64,000 nt of DNA from Erwinia sp. S63 (lineage in GTDB: Bacteria > Pseudomonadota > Gammaproteobacteria > Enterobacterales > Enterobacteriaceae): positions 186,001-250,000 of the forward strand of contig NZ_JACVUP010000005.1 of assembly GCF_016625195.1 (NCBI RefSeq). Reading direction: 5' to 3'. Under the pieces are notes generated by a model. It was not told the origin of the DNA, did no database searches, and saw only the letters and a program-made list of their open reading frames with translations. A program made the position numbers and the translations under genes. Numbering within the stretch: position 1 is the stretch's first letter; every line of letters starts with the position of its first letter. Shown here in pieces: positions 30,971 through 39,868 of this stretch.

Positions 30971-31415
30971 CAGTCTGGTGCCGTTCCAGGGGCTGGCGGT
31001 CCTCGCGCCGCTACGCGGTACCTTCACTTCATTCATCTGCCTGACGGACCGGCGGGGAAGGCACATCGTGTGCCGCCCCGCCTTTCGCTCGCATCCATGC
31101 GTGCTCTCCTGGCATCCTCATTACGTTCAGCGCTGCGAATTGCCAGCCCCTCGGCACCAGCCTGCTCTGAAGCTTCAGTGCGTGTTGTTAAAAAGGGCAC
31201 GATAGTGAAGGCCAGAGCACCTCTGCTGCTGCAAGGGCTATCCGCAGCGCTGAGGCGAAGACGTTGTGCCAGGAGCCTAGCGCATGGATGCGCCAGGCAG
31301 TTCGGGGCGGCCATGGATGGCCATATACCCGAACGGTCCGCCCGGCACGACGTTGCAGCCGAAGGCACCGCGAAGCGGCGTGAGGACGGCCCGGCAGCAG
31401 CAGAGGTGCACTGGC
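30971..31415. repeat. Long imperfect palindrome (about 445 bp, two arms of about 210 bp)
   Basis: The region between rdgC and the 63-codon gene folds back on itself along almost its whole length around a centre near 31191. Matching blocks: GTCCTC at 30999 with GAGGAC at 31382; GCCGCCCCG at 31072-31080 with CGGGGCGGC at 31303; GCATCCATGCG at 31091-31101 with CGCATGGATGC at 31281-31291; CAGCGCTGCG at 31129-31138 with CGCAGCGCTG at 31243-31252. The coordinate sums of all pairs agree within a few bases, so the arms are collinear. Long frames on both strands across it are a by-product of the symmetry and high GC. It could be a non-autonomous mobile repeat or a very large structured RNA or terminator. 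I do not recognise a named family. Confidence 0.75.
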
Positions 31416-31447
31416 CCGCACTTCCGCACAAAAGAAAACACGGCAGT

Positions 31448-31639
31448 TTAACGATGTCTCGTTCTGGCAATACGTAATTTCGCCAGAGCTTCCCTCAATG
31501 TCATTCCCTGATCGTTTGCGATTTCATGTTTTGCGATCATTGCCAATTCAAACAATGCGTTCCTCTGGCGTTCATCTTCAGGCTGTTCAGGACTATCCAA
31601 ACGTTCAAGCGCGGCTTTATTGAATATAATCTCTGCCAT
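31448..31639 (-). CDS. Unrecognised 63-residue protein
   Basis: Short, charged, soluble protein beginning MAEIIFNKAALERLDSPEQP and ending in an arginine-rich tail (LAKLRIARTRHR). An AAAGGA ribosome site lies nine bases before the ATG, which supports translation. It resembles no family I know; size and charge would fit an antitoxin or small DNA-binding protein, but no toxin gene is adjacent. It lies directly beside the long palindrome, so it may have been carried with it. Confidence 0.5.
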   Translation of the reverse strand: MAEIIFNKAALERLDSPEQPEDERQRNALFELAMIAKHEIANDQGMTLREALAKLRIARTRHR

Positions 31640-31735
31640 GAGAACACATCCTTTTCTATTTTCGTGAAAATAGCTTTACCAGGCTCAACATAGACACACC
31701 TCAATTTGATTCCTGGCTACGCTGAAGCCAAAAAG

Positions 31736-31766
31736 AAACCGGGAATGCTAAAAGCATTCCCGGTTT
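31736..31766 (-). terminator. Terminator of ppnP
   Basis: Perfect 13-bp stem AAACCGGGAATGC / GCATTCCCGGTTT with a TAAAA loop, 28 bp beyond the ppnP stop codon. It continues into TTCTTTTTGG on the minus strand. Confidence 0.9.
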
Positions 31767-31794
31767 AATGATGACTCATGCTGAAAGTCAGCGT

Positions 31795-32079
31795 TTACAA
31801 GTAGCGGCACAAATAAGAAGTTGGCTCAGCCACCTGCAAGTGGAATTCGCTGTGGCCCGGCACGTTGAAAACCGAACCGGCTTCGTACCATTTCCACTCG
31901 GTTTCACCCGGCAGCAGCACTTTCAGTGCGCCGCTCACGACCGTCATCTCTTCCGGCTGTCCTGTACCGAAGGTGTACTCACCTTCTGCCATCACGCCAA
32001 CGCTGGCACGGCCAATGGTTACGCTGTCGAAACCAATGGATTTCACTTTACCGTCAAAATACTCACTTACGTTGAGCAT
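31795..32079 (-). CDS. ppnP: Pyrimidine/purine nucleoside phosphorylase PpnP
   Basis: Small cupin (94 residues, formerly YaiE) that phosphorolyses many nucleosides to base and ribose-1-phosphate. The opening [18 protein letters not shown] and the cupin segments [17 protein letters not shown] and [16 protein letters not shown] are characteristic. Position between rdgC and aroM is as in E. coli. Confidence 0.96.
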   Translation of the reverse strand: MLNVSEYFDGKVKSIGFDSVTIGRASVGVMAEGEYTFGTGQPEEMTVVSGALKVLLPGETEWKWYEAGSVFNVPGHSEFHLQVAEPTSYLCRYL

Positions 32080-32183
32080 GTTACTTCCTCACAGCACAAT
32101 ATGGTGTCTGGCAGATTACAAGGGAACTCGCTGATCTGTCACGCGAAAAAGCAGCTTAGCTCACGAGTTGTGATCGGCCTCAG

Positions 32184-32864
32184 TCAGACGATCAACTCTG
32201 CCGCCAGCTTCGCCACCAGCACATTCGATAACAGTACCGGAATGCCCAGCATTTTCTGCAGGAAATCCCGGTGCTTCTGGTGATAGCCAATGCAGTCGAG
32301 CACCACCACATCCGCACCCTGCTCTTGCAGTGACAGGCCCGCCTCGATCAAATCATTCTGCTGTGCCAGATAAGGGCTGGCGACGGCAAAGCATGGCGCG
32401 CTGTTCAGATTCCGCCATTTACTGGCCTGCTCAGCGATCTGCTCTTCTACCGGCACCACAATCCCCACTTTATGTTCCTGTACGATAGCCTTGACCAGCG
32501 GTGGGATAATGCGATCCGGCTCCAGCAGCAGCGCCTTTTCGGTTTTCAGCGAGCCAAACTCACCGGTGCACAGCAGCAAAATCGTATCGTAGCCCTGCTG
32601 TTCCAGCGCCGTAATCTTGCGCTGCAGTCCCTGCTCAACTTTTGGCCCCGACAGGCGTACCTGCTCGCCGGTGGTCATACGCGAAACCAGCACTTTCTCA
32701 CCCGCTTCAGGCGAGAAGAACTGCTCCACCTCAGCGAGTGTCAGGCCGTCGAGTAATCCGGCGTGAGCGACTTGCTCTTCCGGTAAGTGATCCTGCAACA
32801 GCGGCAGAATGTCACTGCGTGGAGATTGACCAATCGTTAAGGTAACCAGGGACTGTTTCATCAT
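32184..32864 (-). CDS. aroM: AroM family protein
   Basis: 226-residue soluble protein, conserved in position next to ppnP. Its function is unknown in E. coli, where it is named only for TyrR-linked expression near aroL. Two cysteines in similar settings, Cys99 (LLLCTGEFGS) and Cys191 (VVLDCIGYHQKH), resemble the paired catalytic cysteines of the Asp/Glu racemase superfamily, to which the fold is probably related. Here it is the last gene of an operon: its ATG overlaps the stop of the DUF1177 gene (TAATG), and an OPT transporter lies further upstream. Confidence 0.9.
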   Translation of the reverse strand: MMKQSLVTLTIGQSPRSDILPLLQDHLPEEQVAHAGLLDGLTLAEVEQFFSPEAGEKVLVSRMTTGEQVRLSGPKVEQGLQRKITALEQQGYDTILLLCTGEFGSLKTEKALLLEPDRIIPPLVKAIVQEHKVGIVVPVEEQIAEQASKWRNLNSAPCFAVASPYLAQQNDLIEAGLSLQEQGADVVVLDCIGYHQKHRDFLQKMLGIPVLLSNVLVAKLAAELIV

Positions 32865-33796
32865 TAGGCTTTCCGCGTACGCAGGTGACTGAGACTACCA
32901 TACAAAGATAGCAGCAAAGCGTACTCTTGCTTGTCATAGAACTGACAGGTTTCACGGCCAAACTCTTTCGCCACTTCCACCGCAAACTTCACCGTCGCCG
33001 CGATATCGACTTCATGGCTGGCACCGGTGCCGCAACCTGGCACGACCGATTCCGCGCAGATCGCCACGCCAACCACTGGCACATCGGTGGCGGTTGATGG
33101 CTGCAGGATGCTGTTGAGGTGATACACACCGTTGCCATAAGGCGTGATGTCCTGGGTGGTGATGGGGAAGGTCACCGCTGGCTGACCACTGGTCATCTCC
33201 ATAATGCGAAGCAGATCTTCTGATACGCGCAGGATGTAACCCTCTTTCACCGTTGGCGAAATCGCATAGCCTTTATGATTAAGGATGCGGTTACCTTTGG
33301 TGGTATCGATGGAGAGAATCGCGTCCACACCATCGATCACTTCGTTGGCATTCATGGTGATGTCATCGCAAGGCGAATCCATGAAATCCACCGGCTCATG
33401 CGGACGTGTTGGCGCATCCGGGCAGATGTGAGTAGTGATAATCACGTCACCCGCCAGCACATCGCCTTTGGTCTGCATCTGTGCCAACTTCAGCGCACTG
33501 CTCACCGCCGCCACTGCGCCATCTGCATCCGACACCATGCCTATACGCGTTGGACGTGCGCCGATGCCGCCTAAACGACCGACAATGCCCAGCGTGGGTG
33601 CCGTGCCGCCTTTGCTCTTGCCCTGCGCGCCAGGAATATCGATGCGCACGAAATCGGTACGCCCTTTCGGGCCGGTGACGCGTTTGAAGCTGGCAGTCAC
33701 GCCTGGGTAGCTGGCGAAGAGATCCACCACCTGCTGACCATCGACGTAGGCGCTGTCGAGTAACTCAAAAACCTGCAGTGTCTGCTGTAAACTCAT
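32864..33796 (-). CDS. DUF1177 family protein
   Basis: 310-residue soluble protein of unknown function. It carries several conserved-looking acidic and histidine motifs: GRLGGIGARPTRIGMVSDAD, ITTHICPDAPTRPHEPVDFM, LSIDTTKGNR and AESVVPGCGTGASHEVDIAA. These would fit a metal-dependent hydrolase or deacylase, but no known active site is recognised. It is sandwiched between an OPT transporter (15 bp away) and aroM (one-base overlap), so it almost certainly shares their substrate. It has no counterpart beside E. coli aroM. Confidence 0.85.
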   Translation of the reverse strand: MSLQQTLQVFELLDSAYVDGQQVVDLFASYPGVTASFKRVTGPKGRTDFVRIDIPGAQGKSKGGTAPTLGIVGRLGGIGARPTRIGMVSDADGAVAAVSSALKLAQMQTKGDVLAGDVIITTHICPDAPTRPHEPVDFMDSPCDDITMNANEVIDGVDAILSIDTTKGNRILNHKGYAISPTVKEGYILRVSEDLLRIMEMTSGQPAVTFPITTQDITPYGNGVYHLNSILQPSTATDVPVVGVAICAESVVPGCGTGASHEVDIAATVKFAVEVAKEFGRETCQFYDKQEYALLLSLYGSLSHLRTRKA

Positions 33797-33811
33797 ATTG
33801 AATTCCCTGGG

Positions 33812-35371
33812 TTATTTCTTGGTGCTACTGGCAAAAAGAGAATGGAAGAAGCTGTACAGCGCGTCGCCCGCAATAAACCCTGCGGCCATCACCTCCATCG
33901 GTGAACGTCCACGCTCGCCCCACACTCGAATGATCAGGATACGCAGTGCGATCCCCACCATCACCGCCCAACCTGCTGCGGCGTTGTTGATTAACAAACC
34001 GGTCGCCAGCAATACGCCTAACTGACGCTTCGGCCCACCGATAAACTGAATAATCGCACCCGGAATCGCCCACATCAGCAAGCTTCCGGCAATGCCTGGC
34101 TCGGCACCGGCCTGAATGGTTTTGGCGTAAACGCGCGCCACTGGCGGCAGCAGGTTCTCGGCGAAAAACAGGTTGTGTGCGTACCACACCACTGGAATAC
34201 AGATCACAAAGGCGATCATCGCGGCGATTAACTGGATACGGCGGCCCCACAGCTCTTGCTGCAGATCGGCACCGTTACCGCGCAGGATAAAGCCGGCTTT
34301 CAGGTCGTAGCCCATATCGGCAAAAGCCGGTCCTGTAGCGGCGGTAAAGCCACACAGCAGGCAGAGCGCCAGCGGCGGGAAGCCGAGCAGAATGCCGAGA
34401 ATCAACGTAATCAGCGCCACCGCAAACGCCGGGAACCAGCCCGAGTGCATCGCGGCGATGCCAACAATCAGCTCATGCACAAAGGCAGCGAACGCGGCAT
34501 ACACGATAAACAGCACCAGCATCGGCAAACCCATCTGACTCCACAAACCGCCCGCCAGCGCCAGCAGTGTAGAGATAATGATGTAGCCAACGGTGCCGAA
34601 ACCGAGTGAACGCTTCACTTCGCTATCACTGCGGCTGACGTTCAGCTGATCGTTGCGACGGCTGACAATCACCTGCACGACCTGAATCAGCGCCACTAAT
34701 CCTGCGCCGACCATCATGCCGTGTGGGATATACAACGCATTGATATCGATACCAGCAACCGGTTGCGCATAAGCACGCAACAGAAAACCAATACCCAACA
34801 TGCTCAGCGCCCAGATATTGCCGATAAACGCGGTACCAAAGGCCGACATGGGAATTTTGAGCATCGAACCGGCAATACCGCCGACAATACCCACCACCAG
34901 CAGCCACGCCTGACGACCGCCTTTATCTCCGGCCTTGATGGCTTCTGCGGCTGCCACGCCGGGTGGCCACGCATTGCTGGCCGGGAACACGCGAGTATCG
35001 AACAAGCGGTACAACAAGTAGGCATCCAGCAGCATCGCTGCACTGACACCGACAAACAGCGGCAGCACCAGCTGCGGTTCGCCCAGCGCCCACGGCACCG
35101 CGATCGGCATCAGCAGGCTGTTGGCCGCACCAAAGGTGGCAGAGGAGATGGCGGTTTGTGCAAGGTTCTGAACTTCGATGGAGCGATAACGGCGGAACCA
35201 TTGCAGAGGAATGCGCGCCAGCAACATGGCAAACAGCGCACCGATAATGGAGGTATTGGGTGTGACCCCAATGGTGGTAATAAGCTGAACTCCGATGATG
35301 GCACCCGCTACGGACAGCAGAACCAGCATTAAGCCCACGCCAAAACTCTTTATTGGATTATGTTGACGCAT
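33812..35371 (-). CDS. OPT/YSL family oligopeptide transporter
   Basis: 519-residue inner-membrane protein with about 14 hydrophobic segments. OPT-type features include GVTPNTSIIGALFAMLLARI near the N terminus, VFPASNAWPPGVAAAEAIKAGDKGG near 135, and TGPAFADMGYDLKAGFIL near 345. OPT carriers import small peptides or metal chelates with protons. It is the first gene of the OPT-DUF1177-aroM operon. An IclR regulator gene lies 169 bp upstream in the same direction and is the likely controller. Confidence 0.87.
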   Translation of the reverse strand: MRQHNPIKSFGVGLMLVLLSVAGAIIGVQLITTIGVTPNTSIIGALFAMLLARIPLQWFRRYRSIEVQNLAQTAISSATFGAANSLLMPIAVPWALGEPQLVLPLFVGVSAAMLLDAYLLYRLFDTRVFPASNAWPPGVAAAEAIKAGDKGGRQAWLLVVGIVGGIAGSMLKIPMSAFGTAFIGNIWALSMLGIGFLLRAYAQPVAGIDINALYIPHGMMVGAGLVALIQVVQVIVSRRNDQLNVSRSDSEVKRSLGFGTVGYIIISTLLALAGGLWSQMGLPMLVLFIVYAAFAAFVHELIVGIAAMHSGWFPAFAVALITLILGILLGFPPLALCLLCGFTAATGPAFADMGYDLKAGFILRGNGADLQQELWGRRIQLIAAMIAFVICIPVVWYAHNLFFAENLLPPVARVYAKTIQAGAEPGIAGSLLMWAIPGAIIQFIGGPKRQLGVLLATGLLINNAAAGWAVMVGIALRILIIRVWGERGRSPMEVMAAGFIAGDALYSFFHSLFASSTKK

Positions 35372-35467
35372 ATTATCCCCGTATTTTCACCCTGTAGAAA
35401 ACGCGAATACGTTTCATGCCCGACACGCGGGACACCAACGTTTTTTATAAATCGTTCCCTGATTTTT

Positions 35468-35498
35468 GAAATAGGCAGGTCCGAAGACCTGCTATTTC
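35468..35498 (-). terminator. Hairpin between iclR-type gene and OPT gene
   Basis: Stem GAAATAGGCAGGTC / GACCTGCTATTTC with one bulged base. Read on the minus strand it has a UUCG tetraloop. It sits 43 bp beyond the regulator stop codon; the weak T-tract suggests partial termination. Confidence 0.6.
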
Positions 35499-35540
35499 CC
35501 TGGTGTGGCGCGAATAAACGCCTTTAAATCGAAAATAAGG

Positions 35541-36293
35541 TCATGCGCCGTATTTCTCGGCCATCAACGCAGCCGTAGAGCGCAATTCGCTGAGCAGCGC
35601 GTCCGGATAACCCGGGGCCGCTTCTTGCGAGAGAAACGAGAGACACAGTGCGGCACTTTCGCCGCGATGTTTATTGGTGACAGCCACCGCCAGTGAGCTG
35701 ATGCCCGGCAACGTCTCATTGCGTGCCAGTGCCCAGCCTTGCTGGCGAATCACCGCTAATTCTTTACAGAGTGCATCTATGTCCAGCGGCGAGTTTGCGG
35801 ATGCGGCTTGCCAGTTGTCGGCAAAACGCGCACGCACTTCGTCATCACTCAACAGTGCCAGCAGCACGCGTCCGGTTGAAGTACCGGAGAGGGAAACGCG
35901 CGTACCTGGCGGCGTCACCAGCTGGGTGAAAAAACGTCCGTGATACATGCGCATCACCAGAACGTCTTGTCCATCCAGCACGGAGATGTAGCCCATACAA
36001 CCACTGCTTGCCGCCAGCTGCGCCATCGGCGCAGAAGCACTATCCACCAACGGCGTAGATAAGTAGTGCCCCGCAACTGAAAGCAACACGCGACCAATCT
36101 GGAAACAGCGACTATCCGGATCACGCTCAAGCAATCCTTCACTTTCCATGGTCGCCAGCAGACGCGAAACGGTACTTTTCGGCAACCCTAGCGCGTCAAC
36201 CACCTCGGTGAAGGTCAGGCCCGGATGGCCCTGCGTCACGCCAAAGCGCTGGAAAAGCTTCAGTACGGCAGCGGCGTTTTCGAGTGTGGTCAT
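35541..36293 (-). CDS. IclR-family transcriptional regulator
   Basis: 250-residue regulator. The N-terminal winged helix (LTFTEVVDALGLPKSTVSRL) is at about 27-46 and the C-terminal IclR effector domain covers about 80-245 (VSLSGTSTGRVLLALLSDDE and ALARNETLPGISSLAVAVTN). It lies upstream of the OPT-DUF1177-aroM operon in the same direction and probably represses it until the transported compound is present. Position and grouping indicate it was inserted together with those genes between aroM and yaiA. Confidence 0.9.
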   Translation of the reverse strand: MTTLENAAAVLKLFQRFGVTQGHPGLTFTEVVDALGLPKSTVSRLLATMESEGLLERDPDSRCFQIGRVLLSVAGHYLSTPLVDSASAPMAQLAASSGCMGYISVLDGQDVLVMRMYHGRFFTQLVTPPGTRVSLSGTSTGRVLLALLSDDEVRARFADNWQAASANSPLDIDALCKELAVIRQQGWALARNETLPGISSLAVAVTNKHRGESAALCLSFLSQEAAPGYPDALLSELRSTAALMAEKYGA

Positions 36294-36582
36294 GGTGTTG
36301 GTTTCACTATGTGGAACTGAGTTCCTATATCAATACAGTGAAAGTAATTCGCTCTGTTTATCGGGTCAAGCGCAAATTTTGAACCGGTTAAAAACGCGCC
36401 GATCTGGCGCAGCATAAAATATGGCACAAACTAAGAATAAAAATACGTTGTCAGGTCTGTGAGGGATGTCTCAGAGTGGGATATAGATTTGGCGAAGCTT
36501 ATTAGCCTTTTCGTGGGAGTTGATATTTCTAATTAACCACGGGGAGTGATTAACCGTTAACTGGCATCCCTGCCATCGGTTA

Positions 36583-36774
36583 TTACTCTTTGTCTGCGTC
36601 TTCGTAACGCTCTTTCGCATCCTGCGCTTCGGATTGCGTTTTATGTTCGCTGATTAAAGAATTAGGCTTTGGATGGTCAGCACGTAACTCATACCAGGTC
36701 ACGGTGTTGCCAGCCGCGCCTTTCTCGACGGTGACGATGCGCGCTTCTCGCGGGTACGGTGGTTTGGTTGGCAT
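36583..36774 (-). CDS. yaiA: Conserved small protein YaiA
   Basis: 63-residue soluble protein almost identical in pattern to E. coli YaiA (opening [20 protein letters not shown], then [12 protein letters not shown] and [19 protein letters not shown]). The start is the ATG at 36774, ten codons inside a longer frame. It is encoded 111 bp downstream of aroL in the same direction, as in E. coli. Function is unknown. Confidence 0.94.
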   Translation of the reverse strand: MPTKPPYPREARIVTVEKGAAGNTVTWYELRADHPKPNSLISEHKTQSEAQDAKERYEDADKE

Positions 36775-36885
36775 AGATTTCCCTCTTATGTCTGGTTTCC
36801 ACACAGACAGCGGCGATCCCCCTGTCTCTAATAAAGTATAGACAATGGAGGATCGCGAGAAAAAAGAGGGATAAATCTGAAGGGG

Positions 36886-37410
36886 TTAGCTGGCGCGGGC
36901 GAGCGAGAGGGATTGCAGAATTTGATCCACCACCTGCTCTGGCGCCTGCATGGCATTCACTTCATGGTGCGCGGTCTGGCGGTAAAGATGCGCTCGCTCG
37001 CGCAGAATATCGCTCATCTCTTCGGCAATTGGACGGCCGGTTAACGTCGGGCGCTGTGCAGCTTCAGGTTGGCGTTCGAGACGATCGGCCAATACCGTCG
37101 ACGGGGCATTCAGCCAAATCACCTGCCCATGCTCGCGCATAAAGCGACGATTCACCTCAGCCAGTACCATGCCGCCGCCGGTGGCAATCACGGTTGCCGG
37201 TGCGGTGACTGCACGCAGCGACTCGGTTTCGCGCGCACGGAAGCTATCCCAGCCTTCAGTCGCGACGATTTCCGCCACGGTGCGTTGGGTGGTGAGCTGC
37301 AGGTTATGATCGGTATCGCTAAAGGCATAGCCAAGTGCCTGTGACAGCGCCTGGCCGATAGTGGTTTTACCGCAACCGCGTGCGCCGATCAGATAGATGG
37401 GTAATGACAT
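36886..37410 (-). CDS. aroL: Shikimate kinase II
   Basis: Phosphorylates shikimate at the 3-position in the chorismate pathway. The protein is 174 residues. The P-loop [11 protein letters not shown] is at residues 9-19, the substrate-binding DTDH at 32-35, and the GGGMVL segment near 79. The ribosome site GGAGG lies ten bases before the ATG. It is divergent from the DUF2076 gene. I found no convincing pair of TyrR boxes, although E. coli aroL is TyrR-controlled. Confidence 0.96.
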   Translation of the reverse strand: MSLPIYLIGARGCGKTTIGQALSQALGYAFSDTDHNLQLTTQRTVAEIVATEGWDSFRARETESLRAVTAPATVIATGGGMVLAEVNRRFMREHGQVIWLNAPSTVLADRLERQPEAAQRPTLTGRPIAEEMSDILRERAHLYRQTAHHEVNAMQAPEQVVDQILQSLSLARAS

Positions 37411-37696
37411 CCGGGCTCATCCTCCGCCGTATTTATGCCGCACGGGCAAGGTCATCAGGTCAATATTGCGTCGCATGATACCTGGATTTTATTTTATCAG
37501 CCACCCGCGAAGCACGATTTACGCGTATCTACGGACTTAAATCCACTATCAGCATGATTATTAACGATAAAATCATGCGTATTTCGTGCATCAACCTATT
37601 TGTAAGTGCGGGCAACATTTCCTTACCAGGCCACTGATTTACTTTCTGTCACGTTGACCACATATAAGGAGGTACGAATCATTGGAGGTTCACACC

Positions 37697-38404
37697 ATGC
37701 AAAACGAAGAACAACAGTTAATTGACAATCTCTTTAGCCGACTGAAACAGGCTGAAACCCAGAGCGGACCGCGTGATGCCGGTGCCGAACAGCTGATTAA
37801 ACAGCACTTGCAGAGCCAGCCTGGCGCGCCTTACTACATGTCACAGGCAATCCTGATCCAGGAAGCGGCGCTGAAAAAACTCAACGCTCAGGTGGCCGAT
37901 CTGGAGAATCGCCTGGCACAGGCTCAACAACAACAGCAGGCGCCGCAGCAGAGCAGCGGCGGTTTCCTGTCAAGCCTGTTTGGCGGTGGTTCACGTCAGT
38001 CTGCACCGCAGCAGCAACAGCCGGTATGGAACAGCGCGCCGCAGCAGCAGCCGCAACAACAATATGCCCAGCCACCGCAGCAGCAGTATGCGGCTCCGCC
38101 TGCGCGCGGCACTGGATTCCTCGGTGGCGCACTGCAAACCGCGGTGGGTGTTGCGGGCGGTGTGGTGATGGCCGATATGCTGACCAGCATGTTCCACCAT
38201 TCCCAGCCGGAAGAGATCGTGAACATCATCAACGAGCCGGCGCTGCCGCAGGTGGATAACAGCCTCGATACCTTCAACGGTAATGACAGCAACAACGCCT
38301 TCCTGAACGACAACGCCAGCTGGGATAACAACAGCTTTGCGGATAACAACGACTTCAGCGACTTTGGCGGTGGCGACTATGACGACGATGACAGCTTCGT
38401 CTGA
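37697..38404 (+). CDS. DUF2076 domain protein, glutamine-rich with acidic tail
   Basis: 235-residue protein. Residues 1-75 form the helical DUF2076 region (LIDNLFSRLKQAETQSG and YYMSQAILIQEAALKKLNAQ), ending in a short coiled coil. Residues 75-135 are a low-complexity stretch of Gln, Pro, Ser and Gly. A glycine/alanine hydrophobic segment (FLGGALQTAVGVAGGVVMAD) is at about 143-162. The C terminus is asparagine- and aspartate-rich, ending GDYDDDDSFV. A GGAGG site lies eight bases before the chosen ATG. Function is unknown; the layout suggests an envelope-associated or self-assembling protein. It ends next to the yaiI stop codon, convergent. Confidence 0.85.
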   Translation: MQNEEQQLIDNLFSRLKQAETQSGPRDAGAEQLIKQHLQSQPGAPYYMSQAILIQEAALKKLNAQVADLENRLAQAQQQQQAPQQSSGGFLSSLFGGGSRQSAPQQQQPVWNSAPQQQPQQQYAQPPQQQYAAPPARGTGFLGGALQTAVGVAGGVVMADMLTSMFHHSQPEEIVNIINEPALPQVDNSLDTFNGNDSNNAFLNDNASWDNNSFADNNDFSDFGGGDYDDDDSFV

Positions 38405-38848
38405 TTAGCGTTGACGTAGCCACTTATCCAGTTCGTTAGCAAACAGCTGGCGGTCACGTTGGTTTAGCGCCGATGGGCCGCCGCTCTGCACCCCACTTGC
38501 TCGCATCGTTTCCATAAAGTCACGCATGGTCAGACGCTGACGAATAGTATCCGGTGAATAGCGCTCACCCCGCGGATTCAACGCCGCAGCGCCCTTCTCA
38601 AGTACTTCTGCCGCCAACGGAATATCTCCGGTGATCACCAGTTCGCCCGGCTCCACACGCTTCACGATTTCGTTGTCTGCGACATCAAACCCCGCCGCCA
38701 CCTGCAGCGTTTTCAGCCACGGTGACGGCGGCACGCGCAGTGGCTGATTCGCCACAAAGGTCACGGTGATTTTGGCGCGTTCGGCTGCACGGTACAGCAC
38801 TTCTTTGATGACATTGGGGCAGGCATCAGCATCAACCCAAATCGACAT
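38405..38848 (-). CDS. yaiI: YaiI, UPF0178 family protein
   Basis: 147-residue soluble protein with the family opening [20 protein letters not shown] and later [20 protein letters not shown]. The DxDACP motif with later acidic residues resembles a PIN-like nuclease fold; activity is not established. It abuts the convergent DUF2076 stop codon with no gap and precedes proC divergently, as in E. coli. Confidence 0.94.
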   Translation of the reverse strand: MSIWVDADACPNVIKEVLYRAAERAKITVTFVANQPLRVPPSPWLKTLQVAAGFDVADNEIVKRVEPGELVITGDIPLAAEVLEKGAAALNPRGERYSPDTIRQRLTMRDFMETMRASGVQSGGPSALNQRDRQLFANELDKWLRQR

Positions 38849-38989
38849 GTGTTTTCCTATTTCCTACAGAATTGCAGGCGATCTTGCCCGCTTGCGTCAG
38901 AATGGCAAATATTTTTACGCGGCTTGTTATTCAGCACAGCTGTCGTAAGCTAACTCGCACGAGAAAATGAACACTTAAAGGATAGAGCG

Positions 38990-39802
38990 ATGCTGGAGAA
39001 GAAAATCGGGTTTATCGGCTGCGGCAATATGGCGAAAGCCATTATCAGCGGACTGGTCAACAGCGGGCTGATTGCCCCGGCTAACATCTGGGTTTGCGAC
39101 CGCAAACCGGCCACCAATCAGGCGATGGCAGAGCAATACGGCGTGACAGCGGCTGAAAGCCCAGAGAGTCTGGCACGTGAAGTTGATATCCTGTTTGGTG
39201 CCGTGAAACCGAATGTGATTCTCAAAGTACTGAAAGATCTCGCGGGTCAATTGAAGAAGGATTCGCTGGTGGTGTCGATCGCCGCAGGCGTCACTCTCGA
39301 TTCACTGGCCGCCGTGCTCGGGCACGACCGCAAAATCATCCGCGTGATGCCGAATACGCCGTCGCTGGTGAACGAGGGCATGACTTCGATTACCCCTAAC
39401 GTACTGGTGGAACCGCATGAAGTCGACGAAGTAGTCGGTATCTTCGAGAGCTTCGGCAAAGCGGCGGTGGTGAATGAATATCTGATTCATGCCGTGGTCG
39501 GTGTGAGCGGTTCGGCTCCGGCCTACGTGTTTATGTTTATCGAAGCGATGGCTGACGCTGCCGTGCTCGGCGGCATGCCACGTGCGCAGGCCTACCAGTT
39601 CGCGGCACAGGCGGTGAAAGGTTCCGCGCAGATGGTGCTGGAAACCGGCAAACATCCTGGCGAATTGAAAGATATGGTGTGCTCACCCGGCGGTACCACC
39701 ATCGAAGCGGTGAAAGTGCTGGAAGAGAAAGGCTTCCGCGCGGCGGTGATCAACGCGATGCAGCAGTGCATGGCCAAGTCCGAAGCATTAAGTAAGCAGT
39801 AA
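38990..39802 (+). CDS. proC: Pyrroline-5-carboxylate reductase
   Basis: Last step of proline synthesis, NADPH-dependent. The protein is 270 residues. The Rossmann motif KIGFIGCGNMAKAI is at the N terminus and the catalytic C-terminal segment VSGSAPAYVFMFIEAMADAA near residue 170, with the signature PGGTTIEAVKVLEEKGF. A GGAT ribosome site is present. It is divergent from yaiI. Confidence 0.97.
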   Translation: MLEKKIGFIGCGNMAKAIISGLVNSGLIAPANIWVCDRKPATNQAMAEQYGVTAAESPESLAREVDILFGAVKPNVILKVLKDLAGQLKKDSLVVSIAAGVTLDSLAAVLGHDRKIIRVMPNTPSLVNEGMTSITPNVLVEPHEVDEVVGIFESFGKAAVVNEYLIHAVVGVSGSAPAYVFMFIEAMADAAVLGGMPRAQAYQFAAQAVKGSAQMVLETGKHPGELKDMVCSPGGTTIEAVKVLEEKGFRAAVINAMQQCMAKSEALSKQ

Positions 39803-39817
39803 CCTACCCGGTTTAAT

Positions 39818-39841
39818 CAGGTGCGCATGCCTGCGCACCTG
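39818..39841. terminator. Bidirectional hairpin between proC and Rieske gene
   Basis: Perfect 10-bp stem CAGGTGCGCA / TGCGCACCTG with a TGCC loop between convergent genes. Confidence 0.7.
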
Positions 39842-39868
39842 AATCCGCCCAATGTTGTGCAGCCCTCT

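Noticed and set aside
30962..31477. Long open frames on both strands (171 and 145 codons) across the rdgC-ppnP gap
   Set aside because: They run through the palindrome, mirror each other and have no ribosome site or family similarity. They follow from the symmetry and high GC.
37411..37696. Possible TyrR boxes upstream of aroL
   Set aside because: Partial matches such as TGTAAGTGCGGGCAACAT agree with the TyrR consensus on one half only.
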